Part shown: positions 18,601-26,126 of the stretch, in pieces
Numbering within the stretch: the first letter of the stretch is position 1
Layout of the letters: the number at the start of each line of letters is the position of its first letter
Position numbers and translations under genes: made by a program
DNA from: JBFGFX01 sp965232455
GTDB taxonomy: Bacteria > Pseudomonadota > Gammaproteobacteria > Steroidobacterales > Woeseiaceae
Reading direction: 5' to 3'
Assembly: GCA_965232455.1 (NCBI GenBank)
Contig: OZ246981.1
Location: forward strand, 806,001 to 870,000
Length of the DNA stretch: 64,000 nt
Notes under the pieces: model-generated
Database searches by the model: none
What the model saw: the letters and a program-made list of their open reading frames with translations, nothing else
What the model was told of the DNA's origin: nothing

Positions 18601-19449
18601 GTGTCCGCAGCAGGGACCTTCCGGGAAACGATTCTGAAACACGCAACCAACAATCTGATCGAGATTACGGACCTCGACTACTCGCGCGGCCAGCGGCAGA
18701 TATTCAAGGACTTGAATATAACGATTTCGCGCGGCCAGGTGACGGCGATCATGGGTCCCAGCGGCACCGGCAAGACGACGCTGCTGCGTCTCATAACCCG
18801 CCAACTCGTGCCGGATCGCGGCAGGATACTCATCGACGGCGTCAATATCGCGGAGCTGAATCAGTCCGGGCTGTATGCGCTGCGCAAGCGTTTTGGCATG
18901 CTGTTTCAGAACGGCGCGTTGCTGACCGATCTCTCCGTGTTCGAGAACGTGGCGTTTCCGCTGCGTGAACACACGAAACTGCCGAATCGTTTGATTCGCC
19001 ACGTCGTTCTGACCAAGCTGCACGCGGTGGGATTGCGCGGCGCGGCGGACATGATGCCCTCGGAGCTTTCCGGCGGCATGGCGCGGCGTGTCGCGCTGGC
19101 CCGGGCCATGGTGATGGATCCCGATATCGTGATCTACGACGAGCCGTTCGTGGGCCTCGATCCCATCTCGATGGGGGTCATCGTGCGCCTGGTGCGGAGA
19201 ATGAACGACGCGCTGGGTATTTCGAGCATCATCGTCAGTCACGACGTGCAGGAGATTGCGAGCGTCGCCGATTGCAGTTACCTGATCTCCGGTGGCAAGG
19301 TCGCCGCCTCGGGGAGCCCGGACGAACTCAGCAACACGCCCTCCGAATTGGTGAAACAGTTCATGCATGGCATGGCGGACGGCCCCGTGCCGTTCCACTA
19401 CGCCGCGCCGAATTACGCGGAACAGCTGCTCGGCCGGGATTCCGAGTAA
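18601..19449 (+). CDS. mlaF: Phospholipid ABC transporter ATPase MlaF
   Basis: ATPase of the Mla system that moves phospholipids between outer and inner membranes. Walker A is GPSGTGKTT, the signature is LSGGMARRVALAR, Walker B is IVIYDEPFVGLD and the switch is IVSHDVQ. I place the start at the GTG at 18601 (about 282 residues), but no clear ribosome binding site supports it and a start nearer 18631 is possible. The frame is open upstream to 18478 without family similarity. It is the first gene of mlaFEDCB. Confidence 0.93.
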   Translation: MSAAGTFRETILKHATNNLIEITDLDYSRGQRQIFKDLNITISRGQVTAIMGPSGTGKTTLLRLITRQLVPDRGRILIDGVNIAELNQSGLYALRKRFGMLFQNGALLTDLSVFENVAFPLREHTKLPNRLIRHVVLTKLHAVGLRGAADMMPSELSGGMARRVALARAMVMDPDIVIYDEPFVGLDPISMGVIVRLVRRMNDALGISSIIVSHDVQEIASVADCSYLISGGKVAASGSPDELSNTPSELVKQFMHGMADGPVPFHYAAPNYAEQLLGRDSE

Positions 19450-19455
19450 AAACCG

Positions 19456-20220
19456 ATGTTCCGCGAGATTTATTACGTCCTGAGTGATTTCCTGCGCACG
19501 TTTGGCGCGCTCCAGCTGTTCTTTTTGCGCCTGCTCATCAATGTGCCGAGCATATGCGTTCGCCGTTTCAGGCTCGTCGTCAAGCAGGTATTCAATACGG
19601 GCGCGCTCTCGCTGGTCATCATCATGGTTTGCGGTTTTTTCGTGGGTGGCGTGCTCGGCCTTCAGGGTTACTCGAATCTCGCCCGTTTCAACGCCGAAGA
19701 TTCCGTGGGCACCTTTACGGCTTTTTCCTTACTAAAGGAACTGGGGCCGGTGGTAACGGCGCTGCTGTTCGCCGGCCGGGCGGGAACCGCACTGGCGTCC
19801 GAGATAGGTTTGATGAAAGCGACCGATCAGCTCGCGGCCATGGAAATGATGGCCATCAATCCGCTCAGGCGCGTGCTGGTGCCCCGGTTCGTGGGCGGCG
19901 TCGTTGCCATGCCGCTGCTGGCCGCCGTTTTTAGCATGGTCGGTTTGCTCGGCGCCCATCTCGTTGCGGTGTCGCTGTTTGGCGTCGATGCGGGCGCATT
20001 CTGGCAGCAGATGCAGTCGACCCTGGAACTGAGTGACGTGATGGAAGGTGTCGTCAAGAGTATTGTGTTCGGCATTGTGGCGAGCCTGCTGGCGGTATGG
20101 GAGGGCTATAATTCGATTCCCACCGCGGAGGGCGTTGGCCGGGCGACCACCCGTACGGTAGTTATTACGGCAATTGCGGTTCTGATTCTCGATTTCATGA
20201 TTACCGCGATTGCGATTTGA
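19456..20220 (+). CDS. mlaE: Phospholipid ABC transporter permease MlaE
   Basis: 254 residues, integral inner-membrane permease with about five or six hydrophobic segments. The MlaE hallmark region GPVVTALLFAGRAGTALASEIG with the following MKATDQLAAMEMMAINPL is present. It starts six bases after the mlaF stop. Confidence 0.95.
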   Translation: MFREIYYVLSDFLRTFGALQLFFLRLLINVPSICVRRFRLVVKQVFNTGALSLVIIMVCGFFVGGVLGLQGYSNLARFNAEDSVGTFTAFSLLKELGPVVTALLFAGRAGTALASEIGLMKATDQLAAMEMMAINPLRRVLVPRFVGGVVAMPLLAAVFSMVGLLGAHLVAVSLFGVDAGAFWQQMQSTLELSDVMEGVVKSIVFGIVASLLAVWEGYNSIPTAEGVGRATTRTVVITAIAVLILDFMITAIAI

Positions 20221-20229
20221 GGTAGACAC

Positions 20230-20700
20230 ATGCAACAGACTCGATCGGTTGAATTAGGTACAGGCTTGTTTGTTCTGCTCGGCTTGGCCGCGCTGTTTTT
20301 CCTGACGATGCAGACAACGGGTTCGGAAGCGTTTTCGGGTAATGCAAGTTATACGGTTACCGCGCGATTCGACAACGTCGGCAGCCTCAAGGAAAGGGCG
20401 CCGGTTGCGATGTCGGGCGTGACCATCGGCCGGGTTCGGACGGTGGAATTCGATCCGGTTGCTCTGGAAGCGGTCGTCTCGTTCGAGATCGACGAACGGT
20501 TTTCGCAGATTCCGGAAGATTCCGATGCCAGCATCCTGACCGCCGGGTTGCTCGGCAGCCAGTACATTGGCTTGCAGCCGGGCGGTTCGGATTTTTATCT
20601 GGAGGAGGGCAGCGAGATCCAATTTACGCAGTCGGCCATCGTGATCGAAAATCTGATCAGCAAATACCTGTTCCGCGGCGGTTCGGAGTCGGACGAATGA
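20230..20700 (+). CDS. mlaD: Mla system substrate-binding protein MlaD (MCE domain)
   Basis: 156 residues: one N-terminal membrane helix (TGLFVLLGLAALFFLTMQ) followed by an MCE domain (TARFDNVGSLKERAPVAMSG, LTAGLLGSQYIGLQPGG). It forms the periplasmic hexameric ring on MlaE. Start ATG at 20230 follows GAGGTAG. Confidence 0.95.
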   Translation: MQQTRSVELGTGLFVLLGLAALFFLTMQTTGSEAFSGNASYTVTARFDNVGSLKERAPVAMSGVTIGRVRTVEFDPVALEAVVSFEIDERFSQIPEDSDASILTAGLLGSQYIGLQPGGSDFYLEEGSEIQFTQSAIVIENLISKYLFRGGSESDE

Positions 20701-20737
20701 TCGTCGCTTTGGACCGGCGTTGACGAGGCGAATACCC

Positions 20738-21337
20738 ATGAAGAGATTCTTTACAGCCCTTCTCCTGACGTGTCTGTCGCAGACCGCGGTGGCTCAGTCG
20801 CCGACCGACGTCATCGAAGAGGCGTCGAACGAGTTGTCGAATCAGCTGGCGGAGCGGAAGGACGAATTGGCGGCAGACCGGGATGCGCTGTACGAGATGG
20901 TCAACGAGATCATCCTGCCCAGGTTCAACCGCCGCTACGCGGCGCAGCTCGTGCTTGGTCGAAACTGGCGCAGCGCAAGCGAGGAACAGCGTGATGCGTT
21001 TGTTGAGGCGTATTACGAGAGCTTGCTGCGAAGATACGCCGATGGCGTCTTGGAATTCAACCAGGATCGTATTCAGATCCTGCCGTTTCGCGGCGATGAA
21101 TCAAAAGGTCGCGTGGTCGTGAAAACCATCGTCACGCTCGACGATGGGACAAAGGTGCCGGTCGACTACGGTCTGTCCAACCGCGGCGGCTCGTGGATGG
21201 TCTTCGATGTCATCATCGAGGGCATTTCCTATGTGCGCAATTTTCGAGCGGAGCTGAACTCGGAGATCCAAAATTCCAGCCTGGATGCAGTGATTGCCCG
21301 GCTCCAGTCCGAATCGGATGGCGGTGCGGCCGAGTGA
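20738..21337 (+). CDS. mlaC: Periplasmic phospholipid-binding protein MlaC
   Basis: 199 residues with a signal peptide (MKRFFTALLLTCLSQTAVAQ). The body has the Tol-Tol-Ttg2 family features FNRRYAAQLVLGRNWR and VPVDYGLSNRGGSWMVFDVIIEG. It shuttles phospholipid between MlaA and MlaD. The Met at 20738 is preferred because it begins the signal peptide and has GAGG upstream. Confidence 0.94.
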   Translation: MKRFFTALLLTCLSQTAVAQSPTDVIEEASNELSNQLAERKDELAADRDALYEMVNEIILPRFNRRYAAQLVLGRNWRSASEEQRDAFVEAYYESLLRRYADGVLEFNQDRIQILPFRGDESKGRVVVKTIVTLDDGTKVPVDYGLSNRGGSWMVFDVIIEGISYVRNFRAELNSEIQNSSLDAVIARLQSESDGGAAE

Positions 21338-21669
21338 GCGGCTACGAGCTAATCGACAAGGGCGACGGGAGATTCACGCTCAGCGGATACATGACCTTCG
21401 GCACCGCCGCCGACATCCTCAAGGACAGCGAGCAACCGTTCGAGGAGCACACGCAGATCGAGGTTGACCTCTCGGGTGTGAGTAAAACGGATTCCGCGGG
21501 GTTGGCGTTGTTGCTGGAATGGATAACCTGGGCAAATCATACGGTCCGAGAAATCCGCTTCATCGAAATGCCGGAGAAAATCGAGGCAATCGCCAAGGTC
21601 ACCGAGGTGGATGAGCTGCTGCGAAGAGGCGAGCGTTGGGCGGGCTTCATCGAGGCGCCCGTCGAGTGA
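21334..21669 (+). CDS. mlaB: STAS-domain protein MlaB
   Basis: 111 residues from the GTG at 21334, which overlaps the mlaC stop (GTGA). The STAS fold is shown by EVDLSGVSKTDSAGLALLLEW. MlaB binds MlaF and stabilises the transporter. It is the last gene of the mla operon; mlaA lies separately at 25.3-26.1 kb. Confidence 0.9.
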   Translation: MSGYELIDKGDGRFTLSGYMTFGTAADILKDSEQPFEEHTQIEVDLSGVSKTDSAGLALLLEWITWANHTVREIRFIEMPEKIEAIAKVTEVDELLRRGERWAGFIEAPVE

Positions 21670-21700
21670 CCGTTCGGCCGCCGGCGTTGTCTGTCGGCCC

Positions 21701-22444
21701 TCAGTCGGCCGTCATCGCCTGACCGTCCTCGTCGTTCGCGGGCGTATGGCGGGCCGCCATCGCCAAATACAGCGCCGCCGAGATACCCGACGTGCCGAAC
21801 AGCATCGTCATTACGACGATCTGGTATTTGGCCGCGACGATTGGCGACCCTCCCGCCAGGATCTGGCCGGTCATCATGCCCGGCAGTGAGACCAGGCCAA
21901 CCGCAAACAGCGAGTTGACGCTGGGAATCAGAGCGGTCTGGAACGCCGTCCGTTTTGCCGCCGGACAGGAACGCCCCTTGTCTCTTTCCGCCTGAAATCG
22001 TTCGGCCGCCAGGCTGACCGTGTTCATCGCGCCCGCGAAAATCATCCCCGCCAGCGGAAGCACGTAACGCGGGTTGAACCAGGGCTGGACGTCGATGACG
22101 ACCTGGCTCGTGAGGGCAAGTGTCAAAACGCCGCCTGCGGTGATTGCCGCGAGTGCGTGCACGAACAGGCGCGGCTGTTTGTTTCTGAGCGGCCGAACGG
22201 CGATCCAGCTTGCGGCGGTGACCATCAATACGAGCACCCCGACGACAATGGCCGGACTTTCGGCCGCGAATATATAGACCAGCACGTAGCCGACAAGGAG
22301 GAGTTGGACCAGCATGCGCGCCGTCGCGTAAATGGCGGTTCGCGCGGGCCCGGCCCAGTGAAACAGGATTCCGATGACGATGGCGGTGGGCAGCAGCGCC
22401 AAAACCAGCCCGTCCCATTCGATCGTTGCAATTGTGTTTTCCAA
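21701..22444 (-). CDS. UPF0014/FetB-like ABC permease without a partner ATPase nearby
   Basis: About 247 residues from a TTG at 22444. The frame continues upstream to 22561, but that part lacks family character. Seven or so hydrophobic segments are visible and the family motifs LPLAGMIFAGAMNTVSLAAE and SLPGMMTGQILAGGSP are clear. In E. coli FetB works with the ATPase FetA in iron export. No ATPase gene adjoins it here. It is divergent from chrB. Confidence 0.82.
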   Translation of the reverse strand: MENTIATIEWDGLVLALLPTAIVIGILFHWAGPARTAIYATARMLVQLLLVGYVLVYIFAAESPAIVVGVLVLMVTAASWIAVRPLRNKQPRLFVHALAAITAGGVLTLALTSQVVIDVQPWFNPRYVLPLAGMIFAGAMNTVSLAAERFQAERDKGRSCPAAKRTAFQTALIPSVNSLFAVGLVSLPGMMTGQILAGGSPIVAAKYQIVVMTMLFGTSGISAALYLAMAARHTPANDEDGQAMTAD

Positions 22445-22589
22445 TGGATTTCTACCGGTTGATGTCAGTGTATGACCGTTGCCCCGGCCTCCCGCCGACG
22501 GCTTCTCACAGCGAATTGGGCGGGTCCGCCCGGGCGGTCTACGGGGCGGGGATCGTCGCAACAGGAGTTGTAATATACACTACTTGAAC

Positions 22590-22603
22590 GTAATGTTCGT
22601 TAC
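22590..22603. promoter_or_regulatory. Imperfect inverted repeat directly before chrB
   Basis: GTAATGTTCGTTAC has arms GTAAtG and CGTTAC with one mismatch and ends at the ATG of chrB. ChrB-type proteins are reported to act as chromate-sensing regulators, so this could be an operator. The assignment rests on position and symmetry only. Confidence 0.3.
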
Positions 22604-23560
22604 ATGACTGCTGACCAATGGTTGATCCTGATCATCAGCCTGCCCGGCCAAAGCGGCACGCCGCGGATGCGGGTCTGGCGGGCGTTGAAGTCGCGCGGCG
22701 CCGGGATATTGAGGGACGGCGTTTATGTGCTTCCGGACTCCGAAGACACGGCGGCCTTGCTCGAAACGCAGGTCCACAACATCGAAAAGGCGGGCGGTGT
22801 GGCGTATCTGCTGCGTTATTCGTCGAAGGACTCGGACCTTGGGCCCGCGTTTCTCGAACTGTTCGACCGAAGCGCGGAGTACGGCCAGTGGACGTCGAAA
22901 GTCTCGTCGCTCGTCGCGGACCTCGCCGGTCACACCGAAGCCGAGGCGCGGCGAAAAGAAGAGCAGCTGAGGCGCGAGCTCGAGGGGATCGCCGGCATCG
23001 ATTACTTTCCGGGGGAGACCAGGACAGGCGCGAACGAGGCGCTGCGGGAGATGGCTGCCGCGATCAACCGGCGTTTTTCACCCGATGAACCTGCGTTCGC
23101 ATCGGGGACGGTCGAGCGGCTTTCGGCCGCGGACTATCAAGGCCGTCAATGGGCGACGCGACGCGGCCTGTGGGTAGACCGGGTGGCGTCAGCCTGGCTC
23201 ATACGGCGCTTCATCGACGCCAATGCGAGTTTCCTCTGGCTGGCCCACCCGGACGACTGCCCCGCGGACGCGGTCGGATTCGATTTCAACGGCGCAAGTT
23301 TCAGCCACGTCGGGGATTTCGTTACGTTCGAGGTCCTGGTGCGCAGCTTCGGGCTGGAGGAAGACCCGGCGCTGAACAAGCTCGGAACGCTGGTCCACTA
23401 CGCGGACGTCGGCGGACTTTCCGTTGCGGACGCAGCCGGTTTTCTCACGATGCTGGCGGGCATCAAGCAGCGGTGTGCGGATGACGACGCGTTGCTGGAG
23501 GCAGGCAGCGGTCTGCTCGACCATCTTTACGCCGCGTACGCGGAATCGGAACAACCCTGA
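22604..23560 (+). CDS. chrB: ChrB-like chromate resistance protein
   Basis: 318 residues. The N-terminal domain (WLILIISLPGQSGTPRMRVW, GAGILRDGVYVLP) and the C-terminal domain (ATRRGLWVDRVASAWLIRRF, GFDFNGASFSHVGDFVTFE) match the two-domain ChrB layout. ChrB is a chromate-responsive regulator/resistance factor usually next to the chromate exporter gene chrA. No chrA is seen here. It is followed 39 bases later by a rhodanese lipoprotein gene. Confidence 0.85.
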   Translation: MTADQWLILIISLPGQSGTPRMRVWRALKSRGAGILRDGVYVLPDSEDTAALLETQVHNIEKAGGVAYLLRYSSKDSDLGPAFLELFDRSAEYGQWTSKVSSLVADLAGHTEAEARRKEEQLRRELEGIAGIDYFPGETRTGANEALREMAAAINRRFSPDEPAFASGTVERLSAADYQGRQWATRRGLWVDRVASAWLIRRFIDANASFLWLAHPDDCPADAVGFDFNGASFSHVGDFVTFEVLVRSFGLEEDPALNKLGTLVHYADVGGLSVADAAGFLTMLAGIKQRCADDDALLEAGSGLLDHLYAAYAESEQP

Positions 23561-23599
23561 GGGTATTCATCGGCCCGCTGCCGGTCGCAGGAGCAAGCC

Positions 23600-24007
23600 A
23601 TGTATAGATTATCGATAGTTTCACTGGCGGCGTCGGTTCTGGTTCTCGGATGTTCAACTGCGCCGGAGTACGTATTTCGCAGCGACGACCGACCGGGTTA
23701 CGGCCGGACCGTCAGCATCGAGGAACTGGCCGCTGCAAACGCGGCGGCCAACCTGGTGCTGTTGGACGTCCGCCTTTTGGAAGACTACGAGGCCGATCCG
23801 GTGCTCATTCCCGGCGCCCGATACAGAAACCCCGAAGCGATCGAACAATGGTCGAGTGCGATACCAAAAAGCGCCAAAGTCGTCGTCTATTGCGTCAAGG
23901 GACGATGGGTCAGCCAGAAAGCGGCGAACTACCTGGACCGCAAGGGGTTCGAGGTCTATTCGCTGAGCGGGGGCATCGAAGCCTGGAAGGCGAGTGGCGA
24001 GCAGTGA
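23600..24007 (+). CDS. Rhodanese-domain lipoprotein
   Basis: 135 residues. A type II signal ends at the lipobox LVLGC (Cys19). The single rhodanese domain has VLLDVRLLEDYEADPV and the active-site loop CVKGRWVS with the catalytic cysteine, then YSLSGGIEAWK. It is probably anchored in the membrane on the periplasmic side and may transfer sulfane sulfur or act in thiol chemistry. Start ATG at 23600 has AGGAG eight bases upstream. It is likely co-transcribed with chrB. Confidence 0.85.
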   Translation: MYRLSIVSLAASVLVLGCSTAPEYVFRSDDRPGYGRTVSIEELAAANAAANLVLLDVRLLEDYEADPVLIPGARYRNPEAIEQWSSAIPKSAKVVVYCVKGRWVSQKAANYLDRKGFEVYSLSGGIEAWKASGEQ

Positions 24008-24049
24008 GCGCGAGCTATTTGCCCCGCTCGACCGTGCGGTTTCATAGGT

Positions 24050-24087
24050 GACCCAGCCGACGGCAACCCGCCGGCTGGGTCCGGTTT
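24050..24087 (+). terminator. Rho-independent terminator after the rhodanese gene
   Basis: Perfect 10-base arms GACCCAGCCG (24050-24059) and CGGCTGGGTC (24072-24081) are followed by CGGTTTT. The stem ends the chrB-rhodanese transcript and may also serve the convergent H1-like gene. Confidence 0.75.
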
Positions 24088-24288
24088 TCAGGCGGCTTTT
24101 TTCGCCACCTTTCGTGCGGCTTTTCGCGCCTTTTTCTTGTCGCCTTTTTTCGCTGACTTCAACGCCGCCTGTGTGGCGAGCTTGATCACCTTCGCCTTGT
24201 TCTTTTTCACACCGGCTTTTTTGACGGCCTTTTTCGCGAGCTGCTTGGCGGTCTTCCTGGCCTTCTTTTTGGACACGTTCTTCGCCAT
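24088..24288 (-). CDS. Lysine/alanine-rich histone H1-like DNA-binding protein
   Basis: 66 residues from the ATG at 24288, with GGAGAG upstream. More than a third of the residues are lysine, in KKA and AKK patterns like eukaryotic H1 tails, AlgP or PhaF C-termini. It probably binds nucleic acid or condenses DNA nonspecifically. Low complexity prevents a firm family call. Confidence 0.7.
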   Translation of the reverse strand: MAKNVSKKKARKTAKQLAKKAVKKAGVKKNKAKVIKLATQAALKSAKKGDKKKARKAARKVAKKAA

Positions 24289-24428
24289 CCGTTCTCTCCG
24301 TTGGTAAACACGGAGGGAAACATAATGTATATACATTCAATAGTCAATGAATGTGCAATTGATAGCGAAAAATATTCACAGACGGGCGGTCGGAAAACCG
24401 CATCCGAACAAGCGGTACGGAGCGCCGG

Positions 24429-25205
24429 TCAAGTAAGCGTGCGCAGAGCGTTCGCGCGAATCGAAGCGGCGAGGAACTTCGTCAACCCCTTTCCGTGTTT
24501 GTCGATGTTGTCGGCAAACCGGCGATCGGCTTCGTACATGTCCGCGAGTCCGCTGTGCGCCTCGACGCTGCACGGGTAAAACCAGCGATCGATAGACTGC
24601 CGATGCCGTTCGGCGATTGCCAGGGCTTCGGGATCGTCGGGACGCTTGCCCGCTTCGAGCGCGGCAAACGCGTCCGCGTAGATCGCGTCCTGCTCGTCCC
24701 GGAGCTTCTTCCAGTCCGCTTCGGTGTACGACCGCGTGCGCCGCATGGAAGTCTCGTAAGCGTCGGTGCCACCCCAGCGCTCCCTGGTTTCGTCCGCGTA
24801 CTTTTGCGGCTCGAAGCCGTCGAAAATCTTTTTCATGTCCATCTCGTCGTCCTCTGTTTCCGTGTAGCCGATGGAGGCCAGCGCCGCATCGATGGCGCGA
24901 ATCATCGCGGCGGTATCCGCGGCACGCCGCTCGAGTTCAGCGCGTTGGTCGAGCAGGGCCCGCCGGCGGTCAAAATCCGGATCGTCCAGCGAGCGTCTGA
25001 TGTCCTCGAGCGACAGGCCCAACTCGCGGCCGATGAGAATCTGCTGCAAGCGTAGCAGGTCGTCATCGTCATAGAGCCGGTAACCCGCCGCCGTTCGCGC
25101 GCCCGGCACGAGCAGGCCGATCGCGTCGTAATGGCGCAGGGCACGGACGGACAAGCCGCTGAGCCCGGCGACCTCCTTGATCTGATAACGTCGTTTTGAC
25201 GGCAT
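24429..25205 (-). CDS. MerR-family regulator with TipAS effector domain
   Basis: 258 residues. The N-terminal MerR winged helix (YQIKEVAGLSGLSVRALRHY, TAAGYRLYDDDDLLRL) and dimer coiled coil are followed by a TipAS-like domain (DGFEPQKYADETRERWG, HRQSIDRWFYPCS, ADMYEADRRFADNIDKHGKG). TipAS domains bind thiopeptides or other hydrophobic drugs. The gene sits under its own 19-bp-spacer promoter and is probably autoregulated. No target gene is obvious beside it. Confidence 0.9.
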   Translation of the reverse strand: MPSKRRYQIKEVAGLSGLSVRALRHYDAIGLLVPGARTAAGYRLYDDDDLLRLQQILIGRELGLSLEDIRRSLDDPDFDRRRALLDQRAELERRAADTAAMIRAIDAALASIGYTETEDDEMDMKKIFDGFEPQKYADETRERWGGTDAYETSMRRTRSYTEADWKKLRDEQDAIYADAFAALEAGKRPDDPEALAIAERHRQSIDRWFYPCSVEAHSGLADMYEADRRFADNIDKHGKGLTKFLAASIRANALRTLT

Positions 25206-25212
25206 GGGCGGG

Positions 25213-25243
25213 AGTTTACGGCCTCACGTAACGTGAGGGTCAA
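25213..25243 (-). promoter_or_regulatory. MerR-type 19-bp-spacer promoter and palindromic operator
   Basis: On the minus strand TTGACC (25238-25243) and TAAACT (25213-25218) are separated by exactly 19 bp, the elongated spacer that MerR proteins untwist. The spacer region carries the palindrome CCTCACGTaACGTGAGG (25222-25238). The predicted start of transcription is within one or two bases of the ATG at 25205, so the mRNA may be leaderless. Confidence 0.85.
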
Positions 25244-25348
25244 GCGCCGGGGCAAAGAAACCGGTGAGGCCTTGTCGAGGGTGCGCGGGAAGGCGGAATT
25301 TTCGCCGTGATGAATCGTGGCGAACCTGGGGTATTCAGCGGTCGTTCG

Positions 25349-26074
25349 TTATTCCTCGTCTTCTTCGAGGAACTCGTCGTAGAAATCGTCGTCGACCGGC
25401 GGATCGCCGTCGTACACGAGAAATTGCCGGCGTTGCAGATACGATTCGCGGAAGGTCACGTACCGGTCGGGCGACTCCTTGATCAACGCCTCTGCGGCAA
25501 ACAGCCGCTGCCGGACGTCGATCAGACGAACACCGTAAATCTTGTCACGCGCGGAAGCGTTGTCATAGTAGAGCAGTGGATCGGCCGCGAGATTGAACGG
25601 AATCATCACGGCGTCGCGCAGGGTTCTCGGACCCAGGAACGGAACGACCACGTAGGGTCCGTTCGGGACGCCCCAGGTCGCAAGCGTCTGTCCGAAGTCT
25701 TCGTTATTCGCGTCCAGACCGGCGTTCGTTGCGGGATCGAGGATGCCGAGAAGCCCCACGGTGCTGTTCATGAGAAAGCGGCCGGTGTCGTGGGCCGCGG
25801 CGCCGCCTTTACCTTGCAGCAGGTTGTTGATCAGGACCAGCGGCGTGCGCAGGTTGCTCGAGAAATTGCCGACGCCGGTCCGAATGATCTGCGGGAAAAC
25901 AAACTCGTAACCTTTGGCGATCGGCTTGAAGATGACTTTGTCGACGCCGTCGTTGAAGCTGTGAATCGGACGGTTGAGCGGCTCCCAGGGATCGGCCGGT
26001 GAGCGCGAACCCGAGTTGCTCGCGCAGGCCCCGAGCGCCAGAGCGGCGCAGAGGATCAGCATACGGTGTTTCAA
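25349..26074 (-). CDS. mlaA: Outer-membrane lipoprotein MlaA (VacJ)
   Basis: 241 residues. A lipoprotein signal ends at LGACAS. The MlaA family segments DPWEPLNRPIHSFNDG, NNLLQGK, RFLMNSTVGLLGILDPA and GPYVVVPFLGPRTLRDA are clear. MlaA removes phospholipids from the outer leaflet and hands them to MlaC. The TTG at 26074 has GAGGA upstream; an ATG at 26062 is the alternative. The acidic C-terminus (FLEEDEE) is longer than in enteric MlaA. Confidence 0.95.
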   Translation of the reverse strand: MKHRMLILCAALALGACASNSGSRSPADPWEPLNRPIHSFNDGVDKVIFKPIAKGYEFVFPQIIRTGVGNFSSNLRTPLVLINNLLQGKGGAAAHDTGRFLMNSTVGLLGILDPATNAGLDANNEDFGQTLATWGVPNGPYVVVPFLGPRTLRDAVMIPFNLAADPLLYYDNASARDKIYGVRLIDVRQRLFAAEALIKESPDRYVTFRESYLQRRQFLVYDGDPPVDDDFYDEFLEEDEE

Positions 26075-26126
26075 CGGTCTTCCTCGACGATACGCCGCAA
26101 TTCCCGCGGCGGTGGGGTAAATGGGC

